Source: Photobacterium sanctipauli (GTDB lineage Bacteria; Pseudomonadota; Gammaproteobacteria; Enterobacterales; Vibrionaceae). Taken from it: DNA of 64,000 nucleotides. The stretch spans positions 186,001-250,000 of the forward strand of contig NZ_PYMA01000004.1 of assembly GCF_003026495.1 (NCBI RefSeq), given 5' to 3'. Shown one piece after another: positions 1-9,437 of the stretch. A program made the translations under genes and the position numbers. Numbering within the stretch: the first letter of the stretch is position 1; each line of letters begins with the position of its first letter. The notes under the pieces were generated by a model, which had not been told where the DNA came from, made no database searches, and was given only the letters and a program-made list of their open reading frames with translations.

Positions 1-2
1 AG

Positions 3-1181
3 CGCACGGCGCTGGGCAAGTATACCTTACCTGACTGGCAGCAGTTATCGTTAGCCATTCAAACCCATGACCGCCATACAATGGAACGTTTGCTAGCAAA
101 TTCGATGAACCTGCCTCCCGCAGATCGTAATGTTGCTTATCAGCTCACAGGGCAGCATCAAAAAGCATGGCAGCAGGGGCAAAATGAGATCGGCCGCCTA
201 GCCAACCCCGTCGAAGAAGAGCAGCTAAGGCGTATCCATGTCAATCAGCATCCAAACAAAACCCACAGCCTCCGCAGCCAGGTGAAGCAAATTAGTCAAT
301 GGGATATCACTCACTACAGTATTGATTATTATGCCCCACACCATGATGGCTACTGGCGTTTGGGTACGGACTACCAAGTGTCGGGGACGCCGGAGTTACT
401 CGATGGCAGCGAAGTCGAAGATGAAACCCGATTGCATGGTCAATACCAACGCCAACTCATTGACAGCGCTTGGACAATTGGCTTTGATGTCGCAGACGGC
501 CAAGGTGATAAACGTATCGGCTTGAATGCAAGTTATCAGTTTACAGTTGATGACTATTGGCGCGCAGGCGTCAAACTCGGCATTAATAGCCATATAGAGG
601 CCAGCGAGCTAATGACCACCTCAGGCCAAGAAAACGTACTGGGCTTTAACCTCAATTACCAACCCACGGCAAGAGAATCAGTCGCGTTTCAATTTAATAT
701 CCACGATCTATCAACCCGTTTTGGTGATGACATCGGTACGGGCTGGGACTTCAATCTACGCGTAGCCGAACAATTCTTCTTTGCCGATCCAGCTTGGATC
801 GTTTATGGCGATATCAGCATGCAAGATGTCACATTGAGCGATGACCCGCTAGACGGTGTTAATCAATGGCATCAAGGGCCAAACACTTTAACAAGCGGCG
901 ACTTTATCGCTGATGAGTACCAACGCCTCTCAATCGGTCAACGCGTTTGGCACGGAGAGCCTGGCCAACCGGGGCCAACCGTTCCGTCACCAAGATACTG
1001 GTTTGATAGCTCATTGGGTTACAACGTCACCAATAGTCAAATGGATATCACCCTCAGCGCTGGGCTTGGTTGGCGTATTGTGGGCAACGATGAGCTCTAT
1101 ATCAGCACTGACTGGCAAAGCCAAGATAGAAACGGCGATGAGTCGTTGAATATAACAGCCGGTTACTACTACAGCTTTTAA
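3..1181 (+). CDS. pelB: PelB, C-terminal part (outer-membrane Pel export porin), cut by window start
   Basis: The reading frame is open from base 3 with no stop, so the ATG at 81 is internal and the gene begins upstream of the window. The visible part is the end of PelB, the large TPR plus beta-barrel protein that exports Pel polysaccharide across the outer membrane. It shows alternating polar/aromatic strands typical of a barrel and ends in YYYSF, a usual barrel C-terminus with terminal Phe. The assignment rests mainly on position directly before pelC-D-E-F-G. The TPR scaffold and the signal peptide are outside the window. Confidence 0.85.
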   Translation, partial: RTALGKYTLPDWQQLSLAIQTHDRHTMERLLANSMNLPPADRNVAYQLTGQHQKAWQQGQNEIGRLANPVEEEQLRRIHVNQHPNKTHSLRSQVKQISQWDITHYSIDYYAPHHDGYWRLGTDYQVSGTPELLDGSEVEDETRLHGQYQRQLIDSAWTIGFDVADGQGDKRIGLNASYQFTVDDYWRAGVKLGINSHIEASELMTTSGQENVLGFNLNYQPTARESVAFQFNIHDLSTRFGDDIGTGWDFNLRVAEQFFFADPAWIVYGDISMQDVTLSDDPLDGVNQWHQGPNTLTSGDFIADEYQRLSIGQRVWHGEPGQPGPTVPSPRYWFDSSLGYNVTNSQMDITLSAGLGWRIVGNDELYISTDWQSQDRNGDESLNITAGYYYSF

Positions 1182-1192
1182 CAAGGAAACGT

Positions 1193-1720
1193 ATGATGAA
1201 ACGAATATTCACTTTAACAGCAGCCCTCGCGCTCAGTGCGTGTAGCAGCTACCAAGTCCCCGAAAGCCCAAGCTTTGCCGCTGACAGTAACTGGGCTGTT
1301 ATGCCAATGACCAACAACTCTAGCACCCCTCTGGCAGCCGAGAAAGCAGAGCAGATACTTAACGCACAGCTCTATGCGAAGGGCATCAATGCCAAGATGT
1401 ACCCGGCTTCAATCACTCATGATCTTAAAAGCATATTAGATAACAGTGCCAAGCAGCAGCAAGCTCAGGCATGGCTGGCCACTCAGCCGGTGGACTTTGT
1501 GATCACAGGTTCAGTGGAGGAATGGCACTACAAAAGCGGGCTCGATGGTGAGCCTGCTGTGGGGATCACATTGGAGGTTAAGTCGGCGAAAAGCGGCACG
1601 ACGTATTGGCGAGCAACCGGTACACGCGGTGGCTGGGGAAGAGAAAGTGTCAGTGGCACCGGGCATATTGTTATCGATGAGCTACTCGATGGCTTGAACA
1701 TTGCTCCAGCTCAGCAATAG
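1193..1720 (+). CDS. pelC: PelC, outer-membrane lipoprotein of Pel export
   Basis: A 175-residue lipoprotein. The N-terminus has a short hydrophobic stretch ending in the lipobox LSAC, so Cys17 should be lipidated. Known PelC forms a periplasmic ring of subunits at the inner leaflet of the outer membrane that guides Pel toward PelB. The gene starts 12 bp after pelB with an aaggaaac ribosome site. Two ATG codons stand in tandem (1193 and 1196), and either could start. Length fits the family (about 170 residues). Confidence 0.9.
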   Translation: MMKRIFTLTAALALSACSSYQVPESPSFAADSNWAVMPMTNNSSTPLAAEKAEQILNAQLYAKGINAKMYPASITHDLKSILDNSAKQQQAQAWLATQPVDFVITGSVEEWHYKSGLDGEPAVGITLEVKSAKSGTTYWRATGTRGGWGRESVSGTGHIVIDELLDGLNIAPAQQ

Positions 1721-1746
1721 AAACATGTGTGAAAAGGGATTGAGCC

Positions 1747-3093
1747 ATGAGTAAAATATTGACAAGAAAGGCGATAAACGGCTTCAAGAAAAGCAGTTGG
1801 AGCTGGTTAGAAACCTGCGTTGTAGCCGGGTTATCTATTTACGTCTGGGTGCAATCTGACTCGCTGGCACCCACTTCAACCGAGCATAATTTTTTCTGGC
1901 CTTTATTTGGTCCACTCCTGATTGCCTTGCGTTACGGTTTTGCAAAAGGTTTTATCTGTTCGCTGCTAACGACAGCTGGCCTCGCCACCATTATGAAAAT
2001 TACTGGCCACCTGGAGTACTACCCGTTCTCCCTTGCCCTTGGCACTATTATGGTCGCGATGATTGCCGGTGAGTTTCAGGACTATTGGTATAACATTAAC
2101 CGCAAGCACATACTCGATCACCAGTATATGAGCCAAAAGCTTGATAGCTTTACTCAGAACTATCATTTGTTGAAGGTTTCGCACGATCAGCTTGAACAAC
2201 GTACAGCGGGTCAAACCGTCAGCTTACGATCCAGCATTAATGCACTACAAAAGATAGCCACTAAGCATGCAGAAAATCGACTTGAGTACCTTGGGCACCC
2301 TTTTTTGAATCTGCTGGCAGAAATTGGCGGCATTGAGGTTGCTGGGATCTACCGTGTTATTGATGACCAAATAATTCCTAATGCCCACGCAAAACTGGGG
2401 GATCACCACCAACTCATCGTCAACGATCCCATGCTGAAAGACATGCTTGATACAAAAAAACTCCTTTCCCCAGCAAAACTCGCTGAAAATCAGAGCCATA
2501 AATCACGGTACCAACTGTGCATTCCACTATTGGACACCCATGGCAAACTTCAAGCTGCCGTCGTTGCCGAAAGTGCAAAATTCTTCATGCTAACCCCAGC
2601 AAATGTTGCCCTCTTATCTTTAGTGGCTAACCACGCCGCAGATTTACTGTGCAAACACACTGTTACGCCCATTCTGCAATCAAACCAAAGCGATCTTTTC
2701 CTCAGCTATATCAAGCGAGCCAAATACAACAAGCGCCACTATGGTGCAGATAGCTCACTTGTGGTCTGTGTAGATAGCCAAAAATCGCATAAAGCCATAC
2801 TCGATAATTTGGTTAACTACCGACGTGGCGCCGATGTTTATTGGTCTTGCCACTCAAAAGATGGTAACCCTGCTCTCGCTGTTTTACTGCCATTGACGTC
2901 AGCCTACGAAGGACAGCTTTATATCAATCGCTTACAGGAACTACTTAAAAACCAATTGGATGACTTGGCCGGGGATATTGATATTTTGGGGCCATTATCG
3001 TTAACCCAAGATGACGATGAAATAAACAAAATCATGGATGAACTAGGAGCTTACGATGAAGATCTGGCTGATATTGCAGACGATCGCCTTTGA
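1747..3093 (+). CDS. pelD: PelD, inner-membrane cyclic-di-GMP receptor of the Pel machine
   Basis: A 448-residue protein with hydrophobic membrane segments in about residues 20-115, a likely coiled linker (about 125-165), a GAF-like domain (about 170-305) and a degenerate GGDEF-like domain (about 310-440). The degenerate domain keeps the inhibitory-site motif RGAD at 360-363 and Arg395. These match the spacing of Arg367, Asp370 and Arg402 that bind cyclic-di-GMP in Pseudomonas PelD. No catalytic GGDEF is present, so it is a receptor and not a cyclase. Pel secretion is therefore probably activated post-translationally by cyclic-di-GMP. It overlaps pelE by 38 bp. Confidence 0.92.
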   Translation: MSKILTRKAINGFKKSSWSWLETCVVAGLSIYVWVQSDSLAPTSTEHNFFWPLFGPLLIALRYGFAKGFICSLLTTAGLATIMKITGHLEYYPFSLALGTIMVAMIAGEFQDYWYNINRKHILDHQYMSQKLDSFTQNYHLLKVSHDQLEQRTAGQTVSLRSSINALQKIATKHAENRLEYLGHPFLNLLAEIGGIEVAGIYRVIDDQIIPNAHAKLGDHHQLIVNDPMLKDMLDTKKLLSPAKLAENQSHKSRYQLCIPLLDTHGKLQAAVVAESAKFFMLTPANVALLSLVANHAADLLCKHTVTPILQSNQSDLFLSYIKRAKYNKRHYGADSSLVVCVDSQKSHKAILDNLVNYRRGADVYWSCHSKDGNPALAVLLPLTSAYEGQLYINRLQELLKNQLDDLAGDIDILGPLSLTQDDDEINKIMDELGAYDEDLADIADDRL

Positions 3094-4024
3094 GAGTGCT
3101 AGCTTCTACCTAGTTTTTGACAAGGAGATGACCCCGACACTATGGGTGGCTTTTTTTACCAGCCATGCCATCGCCTGCGCCAGTTTTACTGCTCTGAGCT
3201 GGATACTATTACCGAAAAAATACAAGCGCCCAGTCGTTAGCTCAATGAGCTTCTTGTTCTTTTTCAACTACTTCTTGCCTTTGATAGGCATGCTCGGTAC
3301 GGCATGCTCGCTTTTAGTCGCACTCTACCTGCCACGTAAGCCCAATATTGTCACTTGGGAAGAATGTGAAAAATCCCCGCTTCCTCAGAACCCTGGCGAT
3401 GAAGTTAACACCCAATTTGGTACCGGTGCCCTTCGAGAAATCTTACTCCACAACGGTGATCCTGAAAGACGACTACTTGCCGTTGGGGCTATCCGGCACT
3501 TACCGAGGCAGCACGCCGTGCCACTGTTACAGCTTGCGCTCAAAGATCTGACTGATGATGTTCGCCTTCTTGCCTATGCATCTTTAGAAAGCATTGAAAC
3601 CCAAATTAACGAATCTCTCTCACTGTTCAAGCGGCAGCTGGCCCACCAGCCGAGTGCCAACAAAGCTTATGAAGTTGCCCAACAGTACTGGGAGCTATGC
3701 TATCTCGGCATTGCTGAAGGCGTCTTGCGAAAACACTACCTTGAACAAGCAGAGCAATATCTGCACCAAGCGAATGTCATACAAGACTCGGCCTCAAGCA
3801 ACCTATTGTTAGGGCGAGTACTGCTGGAACAACAACGCCCAAAGGAGGCCACAATCCATTTGGAGAGAGCCCTTGAGGGAGGCTTATTAGTTAAACAGGT
3901 TGCTCCTTACCTAGCTGAAGCAGCATATCGCAGTGGTGATTATCAAATCGCCAAGCAGTACATCGCCTACTTCCCTGAACAAAAAGGCGAAAAGCTTAGT
4001 CAGATCAAGGAGTACTGGGTATGA
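3056..4024 (+). CDS. pelE: PelE, inner-membrane TPR protein of the Pel complex
   Basis: A 322-residue protein with about three hydrophobic segments near the N-terminus (about residues 5-95), followed by a helical region with HEAT/TPR-like repeats to the C-terminus. The family sits in the inner membrane with PelD and PelG and is thought to scaffold the synthase complex. An aggag ribosome site lies 5 bases before the ATG, inside the end of pelD. The stop overlaps the pelF start (ATGA), so translation is probably coupled. Confidence 0.88.
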   Translation: MKIWLILQTIAFESASFYLVFDKEMTPTLWVAFFTSHAIACASFTALSWILLPKKYKRPVVSSMSFLFFFNYFLPLIGMLGTACSLLVALYLPRKPNIVTWEECEKSPLPQNPGDEVNTQFGTGALREILLHNGDPERRLLAVGAIRHLPRQHAVPLLQLALKDLTDDVRLLAYASLESIETQINESLSLFKRQLAHQPSANKAYEVAQQYWELCYLGIAEGVLRKHYLEQAEQYLHQANVIQDSASSNLLLGRVLLEQQRPKEATIHLERALEGGLLVKQVAPYLAEAAYRSGDYQIAKQYIAYFPEQKGEKLSQIKEYWV

Positions 4025-5568
4025 CACAACACCACCAATTCAATAAACTCGCCGAAGGTGGTGAAGTCGATATTTGCTTGCTACTCGAAGGCACATACCC
4101 CTACGTGCGCGGTGGCGTTTCCAGCTGGGTACATCAGATCATCAGTGGCTTGCCTGAGTTTACTTTTCACCTCATTTTTTTGGGTGGGCATCCCGACTTT
4201 TACCAAGAAATGGCCTATGAGTTTCCTGACAATGTTGTCGGCTTTGAAGTGCATTACCTGCTCTCTAACCAAGGTAACCTCACACCGTCAGCTCGACGTG
4301 GTAAGAGTAAACTTTTCACGGCCTGGGGCTCATTTCTATCATTCTTTGAGAAAAAAGATCAGCCTATTCCCAACAATCTTTTGGTTGATGTTTCAGAGTT
4401 TCTTGGTCAAAAAGGTAAACTGACGCTTGATGACTTCTTATATAGCCGCGCATCATGGGACGTGCTGACCGAACGCTACCTCGCCTCAGCAGAGAAGCAA
4501 TCATTCGTCGATTATTTTTGGACATATCGCAACATCTACCAACCGCTGTTTATCTTGGCACGGATTTCACAAAATCTACCCAATGCCAAGGCTTATCACA
4601 GTGTCTCAACAGGGTACGCAGGGTTTCTGGGGGCCATGTGTCACCAAAACACCGACCGCCCTTTCTTGCTCACCGAACACGGTATCTATACCAAGGAAAG
4701 AAAGATCGATTTAGCGCAAGCCAGTTGGATTAAAGACCGCCATAGCCTGATTGATATCAGTATGCATAAAGGCATGGATATTACCCGTAAAACCTGGATT
4801 CGCTTTTTCGAGCAACTTGGCTTATCGGCATATCACCAAGCTGAAAAAATCATCGCCCTATTTGAAGGTAATCGGCAGCGTCAACACACCGACGGTGCCC
4901 CCAGCGACCGAACACAAGTGATCGTAAATGGCATCAGTACATCCCGTTTTCATGCCGCCTATGAAAAACGGCCAGACTCACCGCCCCCCGTTGTTGGCTT
5001 GGTGGGTCGAGTGGTCCCTATTAAAGACATTAAAACCTTTATCCGAACCATTCGCGGTGCTGTGGAAACAATCCCCAACCTGGAAGGCTGGATCATTGGC
5101 CCTAAAGAAGAAGACCCGACGTATGTGCATGAATGTGAGCTGTTGATTGAAAGCCTTGGCTTGACCAATAACGTGAAAATGCTTGGCAGCAAAAATGTGG
5201 TTGAAATCATGCCAAAACTCGGTGTCATGATGCTGACCTCAATCAGTGAAGCACAACCCTTGGTACTGCTCGAAGCAATGGCCGCTGGTATTCCGTGTAT
5301 TGCCACCGAAGTTGGTGCATGTCGAGAGATTATCGATGGCGCAGCTGGCGAAGATGCCGCAATTGGATCGGCAGGAGAAATCATCCCAATTGCGAGTCCA
5401 CTCGAAGGGGCTGAAGCTATTGTCAAAGTACTTGGCGATCGTGAAGCATGGCTTAAAGCGGGCGATATAGGTAAAGAGCGTGTAACCCGCTATTACGACG
5501 AAAAACTCATGTACGACGCTTATCGTGCACTATACAAGGAGGCGACCCATGGCAGGGATTGGATTTGA
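4021..5568 (+). CDS. pelF: PelF, cytoplasmic GT4-family glycosyltransferase making Pel
   Basis: A 515-residue glycosyltransferase. The N-terminal lobe begins with the family signature CLLLEGTYPYVRGGVSSW, and the C-terminal lobe holds GLVGRVVPIKDIKTFI and the EX7E nucleotide-sugar motif (Glu410 and Glu418, within SEAQPLVLLE). PelF polymerises amino-sugar units from UDP-sugars (known for the family) and works with PelD, PelE and PelG. Length matches known PelF (about 507 residues). The start overlaps the pelE stop and the end overlaps pelG. Confidence 0.95.
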   Translation: MTQHHQFNKLAEGGEVDICLLLEGTYPYVRGGVSSWVHQIISGLPEFTFHLIFLGGHPDFYQEMAYEFPDNVVGFEVHYLLSNQGNLTPSARRGKSKLFTAWGSFLSFFEKKDQPIPNNLLVDVSEFLGQKGKLTLDDFLYSRASWDVLTERYLASAEKQSFVDYFWTYRNIYQPLFILARISQNLPNAKAYHSVSTGYAGFLGAMCHQNTDRPFLLTEHGIYTKERKIDLAQASWIKDRHSLIDISMHKGMDITRKTWIRFFEQLGLSAYHQAEKIIALFEGNRQRQHTDGAPSDRTQVIVNGISTSRFHAAYEKRPDSPPPVVGLVGRVVPIKDIKTFIRTIRGAVETIPNLEGWIIGPKEEDPTYVHECELLIESLGLTNNVKMLGSKNVVEIMPKLGVMMLTSISEAQPLVLLEAMAAGIPCIATEVGACREIIDGAAGEDAAIGSAGEIIPIASPLEGAEAIVKVLGDREAWLKAGDIGKERVTRYYDEKLMYDAYRALYKEATHGRDWI

Positions 5569-6922
5569 GATCAGGAAGATCCTGAAAAAGAATTCATTGC
5601 TTTCAATGCTTGAAGCCTATGGGCTGGCGGGATTGATCAGCTCGGGGCCTTGGGTGCTCTCTATTTTGGCACTGTTGGCCATCGGCCTGATCAGTATCGG
5701 GGTTGTTTTCCCGACCTATGTCATTGTCCAGTTTTTGGTCATTGTCACCTACCTAATGGCAGGCTCGCTGATCATTAGCGGGTTATTTCAGCTTCTGCTC
5801 ACCCGATTTATATCGGACTTGCTGTTTGCCAAACAAGAGCACCGCATCGTACCTAACTTACTCGGCTCCATGCTGGTCACCAGTGCCATTGCCGCTGTCA
5901 TTGGCGGTGCTATCCTCGCGATTTGTGAAACCTTGGCACCTGCGGTAAAAGTCACCATTTTTACCTCGCTGGTGCTGTTATGTAACCAATGGTTGATCAT
6001 TATCTTTTTAAGCGGCATGAAGGAATACTATCGAATCTTCTTTACTATGTTCGTTAGCTACGGCCTGATGGTGATCATGAGCCTAACCCTACCATCATTC
6101 GGGCTGTTGGGCTTAATGGTGACATTTACATTCTGCCAAGCCGTATTGACCTTTGCATTCTTGTATCATGTCATACGTGACTTCCCGGCCAACCAGCTGG
6201 TTTCCTTTGAATTTTTAAACCATAAGAAGACCTTCTTCTCTCTGATTTTATGTGGCTTTTTGTACAACCTTGGGGTCTGGCTTGATAAATTTGTGTTCTG
6301 GTTCCGAGATGAAACCTCACACCAGGTCGTCGACGTATTCCGTGCTTCTTACATCTATGACTTGCCAATCTTTATTGCCTACCTTGCCATCGTGCCAGGT
6401 ATGGCGGTCTTTATGCTACGAATGGAGACCGACTTCGCTGATGCATGTCTAAAGTTTTATGATGCCGTTCGTGAAGGGGCGACACTTGATTCGATTTACC
6501 TGCTTAAAGACAAAATGGTATTGGCGTGTCAGCAGAGTATTTATGAAATATTTAAAGTCCAAGGGTTAACACTTGCCCTGCTGATCCTTTGGGCGGAAGA
6601 TATTTTGATTGCACTGGATATCGACCTTGCCTTTTTACATCTTCTTTATGTGGACTTAGTCGGTGTCAGTTTGCAGGTGTTAGTGATGTCGATTCTCAAT
6701 GTGATGTACTACTTGGATAAGCGCTATTCTGCCCTAGCCCTGACCGCGCTAATGGCATTAGGTAACTTTATCCTCGCCCACATTAGTATCGATTTAGGGC
6801 CAGTCTTCTATGGTTACGGCTTTGCGATCACGATGCTGGTTACCACCATCATTGGCTTGATCATGCTAGACAGCCAATTTGAAGATCTTGAGTATCAAAC
6901 CTTCATGTTGCAGCGCTCATAA
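5549..6922 (+). CDS. pelG: PelG, polytopic inner-membrane Pel transporter
   Basis: A 457-residue membrane protein with about 12 hydrophobic segments over its whole length, of the polysaccharide-exporter (MOP-like) type. PelG is the proposed inner-membrane exit path for Pel. I chose the ATG at 5549 (MAGIGFEIRKIL) because aaggagg lies 6 bases before it; an in-frame codon at 5525 has no such site. It overlaps pelF by 20 bp and is the last gene of the operon, followed by a long inverted repeat. Confidence 0.93.
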   Translation: MAGIGFEIRKILKKNSLLSMLEAYGLAGLISSGPWVLSILALLAIGLISIGVVFPTYVIVQFLVIVTYLMAGSLIISGLFQLLLTRFISDLLFAKQEHRIVPNLLGSMLVTSAIAAVIGGAILAICETLAPAVKVTIFTSLVLLCNQWLIIIFLSGMKEYYRIFFTMFVSYGLMVIMSLTLPSFGLLGLMVTFTFCQAVLTFAFLYHVIRDFPANQLVSFEFLNHKKTFFSLILCGFLYNLGVWLDKFVFWFRDETSHQVVDVFRASYIYDLPIFIAYLAIVPGMAVFMLRMETDFADACLKFYDAVREGATLDSIYLLKDKMVLACQQSIYEIFKVQGLTLALLILWAEDILIALDIDLAFLHLLYVDLVGVSLQVLVMSILNVMYYLDKRYSALALTALMALGNFILAHISIDLGPVFYGYGFAITMLVTTIIGLIMLDSQFEDLEYQTFMLQRS

Positions 6923-6929
6923 CACTTTG

Positions 6930-6973
6930 TTTAGCACTGCCTTCGGTAAGTTTTTCACGAAGGCAGCGCTAAA
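6930..6973. terminator. Inverted repeat after pelG (probable bidirectional terminator)
   Basis: A 16-base stem (TTTAGCACTGCCTTCG and its near-perfect complement, one G:T-type mismatch) around a 12-base loop, between the convergent pelG and slipin genes. No clear T-run follows on either strand, so termination may be factor-assisted. A second short hairpin (aatagca/tgctatt, 6982-6999) follows. Confidence 0.6.
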
Positions 6974-7041
6974 ACAGAACGAATAGCAGCAATGCTATTT
7001 ACCAGTTGCTTTCCTTTTACCGATGTATGGTGCTAGCTAAC

Positions 7042-7833
7042 TTATTCTTTTCCTTCATCGGTTTTTTTCTTGTCCCCATCGCCTCTATTCATGACCACAC
7101 TGAACTTATCAACCAGATCAATTGGCATAGGGAACACCACCGTAGTCGTCCTGTCATTGGCGATTTCTGTTAGGGTTTGCATATAACGAAGCTGGACGGC
7201 ATTTGGGGCACGATTCAGTACTTCGGCCGCTTCTTGCAATTTTTGCGATGCCTCGAGCTCACCGGTTGCGTGAATCACCTTCGCCCGCCTTGAACGTTCA
7301 GCCTCCGCTTGTCGAGCTAACGCCCTCACCATACTGTCATCTAGGTCAACATGCTTGATTTCGACATTGGCCACTTTGATCCCCCAGTTATCGGTATGTT
7401 GATCGAGGATCGACTGAAGATCATTATTCAACTCTTCTCGAGCTGATAGCAATTCATCCAACTCATGCTGACCTAAAACAGACCGTAATGTCGTTTGCGA
7501 TAGCTGGCTGGTGGCTTCTAGGTAGTTCTCAACATTGTTGATTGCCATTTTTGAGTCAACAACGCGAAAATAAACAACCGCATTTACCTTTACCGAAACA
7601 TTATCCCGGGTGATCAAATCCTGTGTCGGCACATCCAGTACAATGGTTCGCAGATCAACCCTCACCATTTGTTGAATAATAGGCACAATGATGATCAGGC
7701 CGGGCCCTTTCACTTGGTAAAAGCGCCCGAGCAAAAACACCACCGCCCGCTCATACTCACGTAACACCTTGAACATGCTGGCAATCAATACGATAACCAG
7801 CACAATGATTGTTGCCAAAGAATAAGTAACCAT
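7042..7833 (-). CDS. Slipin (stomatin-like SPFH membrane protein)
   Basis: A 263-residue protein with one N-terminal hydrophobic hairpin (residues 5-25), then an SPFH/Band 7 domain (about 25-180) carrying [12 protein letters not shown] and a helical region. The tail is Lys/Asp/Glu rich. Slipins oligomerise in the membrane as scaffolds and are substrates or partners of NfeD-type proteases. It lies 5 bp downstream of the nfeD gene on the same strand, the classical pairing, with its ribosome site (aaggaa) inside the end of nfeD. Confidence 0.92.
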   Translation of the reverse strand: MVTYSLATIIVLVIVLIASMFKVLREYERAVVFLLGRFYQVKGPGLIIIVPIIQQMVRVDLRTIVLDVPTQDLITRDNVSVKVNAVVYFRVVDSKMAINNVENYLEATSQLSQTTLRSVLGQHELDELLSAREELNNDLQSILDQHTDNWGIKVANVEIKHVDLDDSMVRALARQAEAERSRRAKVIHATGELEASQKLQEAAEVLNRAPNAVQLRYMQTLTEIANDRTTTVVFPMPIDLVDKFSVVMNRGDGDKKKTDEGKE

Positions 7834-7838
7834 ATTTA

Positions 7839-9251
7839 TTATTCCTTATCCAAACTGATAGTTGGCTCTTTATCGATTACAACATCAAGGCATAAGCCTC
7901 GGATATTCGTTACTGTGACTTTCTGTCCTTTCTTCAACGGCCTAACGCAATTTGCTTGCCAAACCTCTCCATCTACGAGCACGCGTCCTTGGCCAGGGAA
8001 CCCAGTCACCACGGTGGCCTCTTGTCCAATCAGCACCTCAACGCCGGTGGTCACGGGTTTACGCCGTGATTTCACTAGCAAGGTTAAAATAACAAAGGTA
8101 AACAAGGCTGAAACCGCCGTTAGGCCAACGATGAGTGGAATCGCAATTTGGTAACCAGGGGTTTCTGTGTCCATTAACATGACAGAACCCAAGGCGAAGG
8201 CGACGATGCCGCCAAGCCCCAACACCCCAAAACTTGGGCTGAAGGCTTCGGCAACCATCAAGGCGATACCAAGTAGCAATAACCCTAAACCGGCATAACT
8301 CACGGGGAGCATTTGCAGTGAATACATCGCCAATAGCAAGCAAATCCCACCCAGCACTCCCGGCAAACCTACGCCTGGGTTGTAGAATTCCAATAGTAAT
8401 CCGTAGATCCCAATGAGCATCAGGATATACGCAACATTGGGGTTGGTAATGACAGATAACAGCTTAAATCGCCAATCTTGCTCGCGCTCTACATACGCAA
8501 CATTGGTAAGCTCAATGGTCGATTCCAAGCCATTGATCATCACAGTTCTACCATTGGATTTCGCTATCAAAGCGTCAAGATCAGAGGCAATAAAATCAAT
8601 CACATTCTGCTCTAGTGCCGCTTCAGCATCGATACTCGCCGCCTCAGTTACCGCCGTCTCTGCCCATTCTTCATTGCGACCATGTAGTTTTGCCAAACCA
8701 CGAATATAGGCACGGGCATCGTTAATGACTTTTTTCTCCATCGCGGTTTTTGCTTTGACCTTATCGTCGTTTTCATCGGCGGCAGGTGCTGGCTCTTGTT
8801 CAGTATTTTGAGGTTCTTTTTTAGGAGAGAATGGATTTGAACCGGAGTCATCTGGCTCTTTTCCGCCAGGCGAAGTCAATGATACGGGTGTGGCTGCGCC
8901 AAGGTTAGTCCCAGGGGCCATGGCTGCGACATGGCTGGCGAGCAAGATATAAGTACCGGCACTGGCAGCTCTTGCCCCTGCCGGGCCAACCCAAGTAGCG
9001 ACTGGAATTGGTGATGTGGTAATGGCGCGAATAATATCACGCATCGATGTATCTAGACCTCCCGGAGTATCCACCTTCAATACAATAAATGCGGCCTGTT
9101 CCTCATGGGCTTGCTCAATTTCTCGAGTAACGTAGTCACTGGTTGCTGGGCCAATACCACCCTGAATGCCAATGACCCAGACATCTTGAGCAACAGCGCC
9201 GAAGCTAGCAAACCAAAGGAACAACGCGGCGCAGAAAGACAAGACTCTCAT
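7839..9251 (-). CDS. NfeD-family membrane-bound serine protease (long form)
   Basis: A 470-residue protein: signal peptide (1-21), ClpP-like serine protease domain, four or five membrane helices (about 265-395), then a C-terminal NfeD OB-fold domain (about 400-460). Catalytic Ser97 lies in AASAGTY, and Lys174 in [11 protein letters not shown] is the probable partner, as in the archaeal Ser-Lys dyad protease PH1510. A low-complexity stretch (about 128-170, rich in P, E, K, D) separates the two residues and is probably an inserted flexible loop. It forms a two-gene operon with slipin and is thought to act in membrane quality control. Confidence 0.92.
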   Translation of the reverse strand: MRVLSFCAALFLWFASFGAVAQDVWVIGIQGGIGPATSDYVTREIEQAHEEQAAFIVLKVDTPGGLDTSMRDIIRAITTSPIPVATWVGPAGARAASAGTYILLASHVAAMAPGTNLGAATPVSLTSPGGKEPDDSGSNPFSPKKEPQNTEQEPAPAADENDDKVKAKTAMEKKVINDARAYIRGLAKLHGRNEEWAETAVTEAASIDAEAALEQNVIDFIASDLDALIAKSNGRTVMINGLESTIELTNVAYVEREQDWRFKLLSVITNPNVAYILMLIGIYGLLLEFYNPGVGLPGVLGGICLLLAMYSLQMLPVSYAGLGLLLLGIALMVAEAFSPSFGVLGLGGIVAFALGSVMLMDTETPGYQIAIPLIVGLTAVSALFTFVILTLLVKSRRKPVTTGVEVLIGQEATVVTGFPGQGRVLVDGEVWQANCVRPLKKGQKVTVTNIRGLCLDVVIDKEPTISLDKE

Positions 9252-9437
9252 ACACCCTCCTCACTCAACATTGACACTCTTAGTACCCAATTGGGCAGCG
9301 GGAGCGATCACTCTTTAGTGAGATTCATGGAATTTCTAATGGTTTAAGCATAGTTCATTGGCTGAAACGCTTGGATTTCTAGCAAAAAATTGATGATGTT
9401 TATACTGAAGGTATGACAATGAGAACGGAGAGCAGCC

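Noticed and set aside
4959-5426. 155-codon frame antisense to pelF
   Set aside because: Lies wholly inside a strongly supported gene; Ser/Pro-rich composition is typical of an antisense shadow frame.
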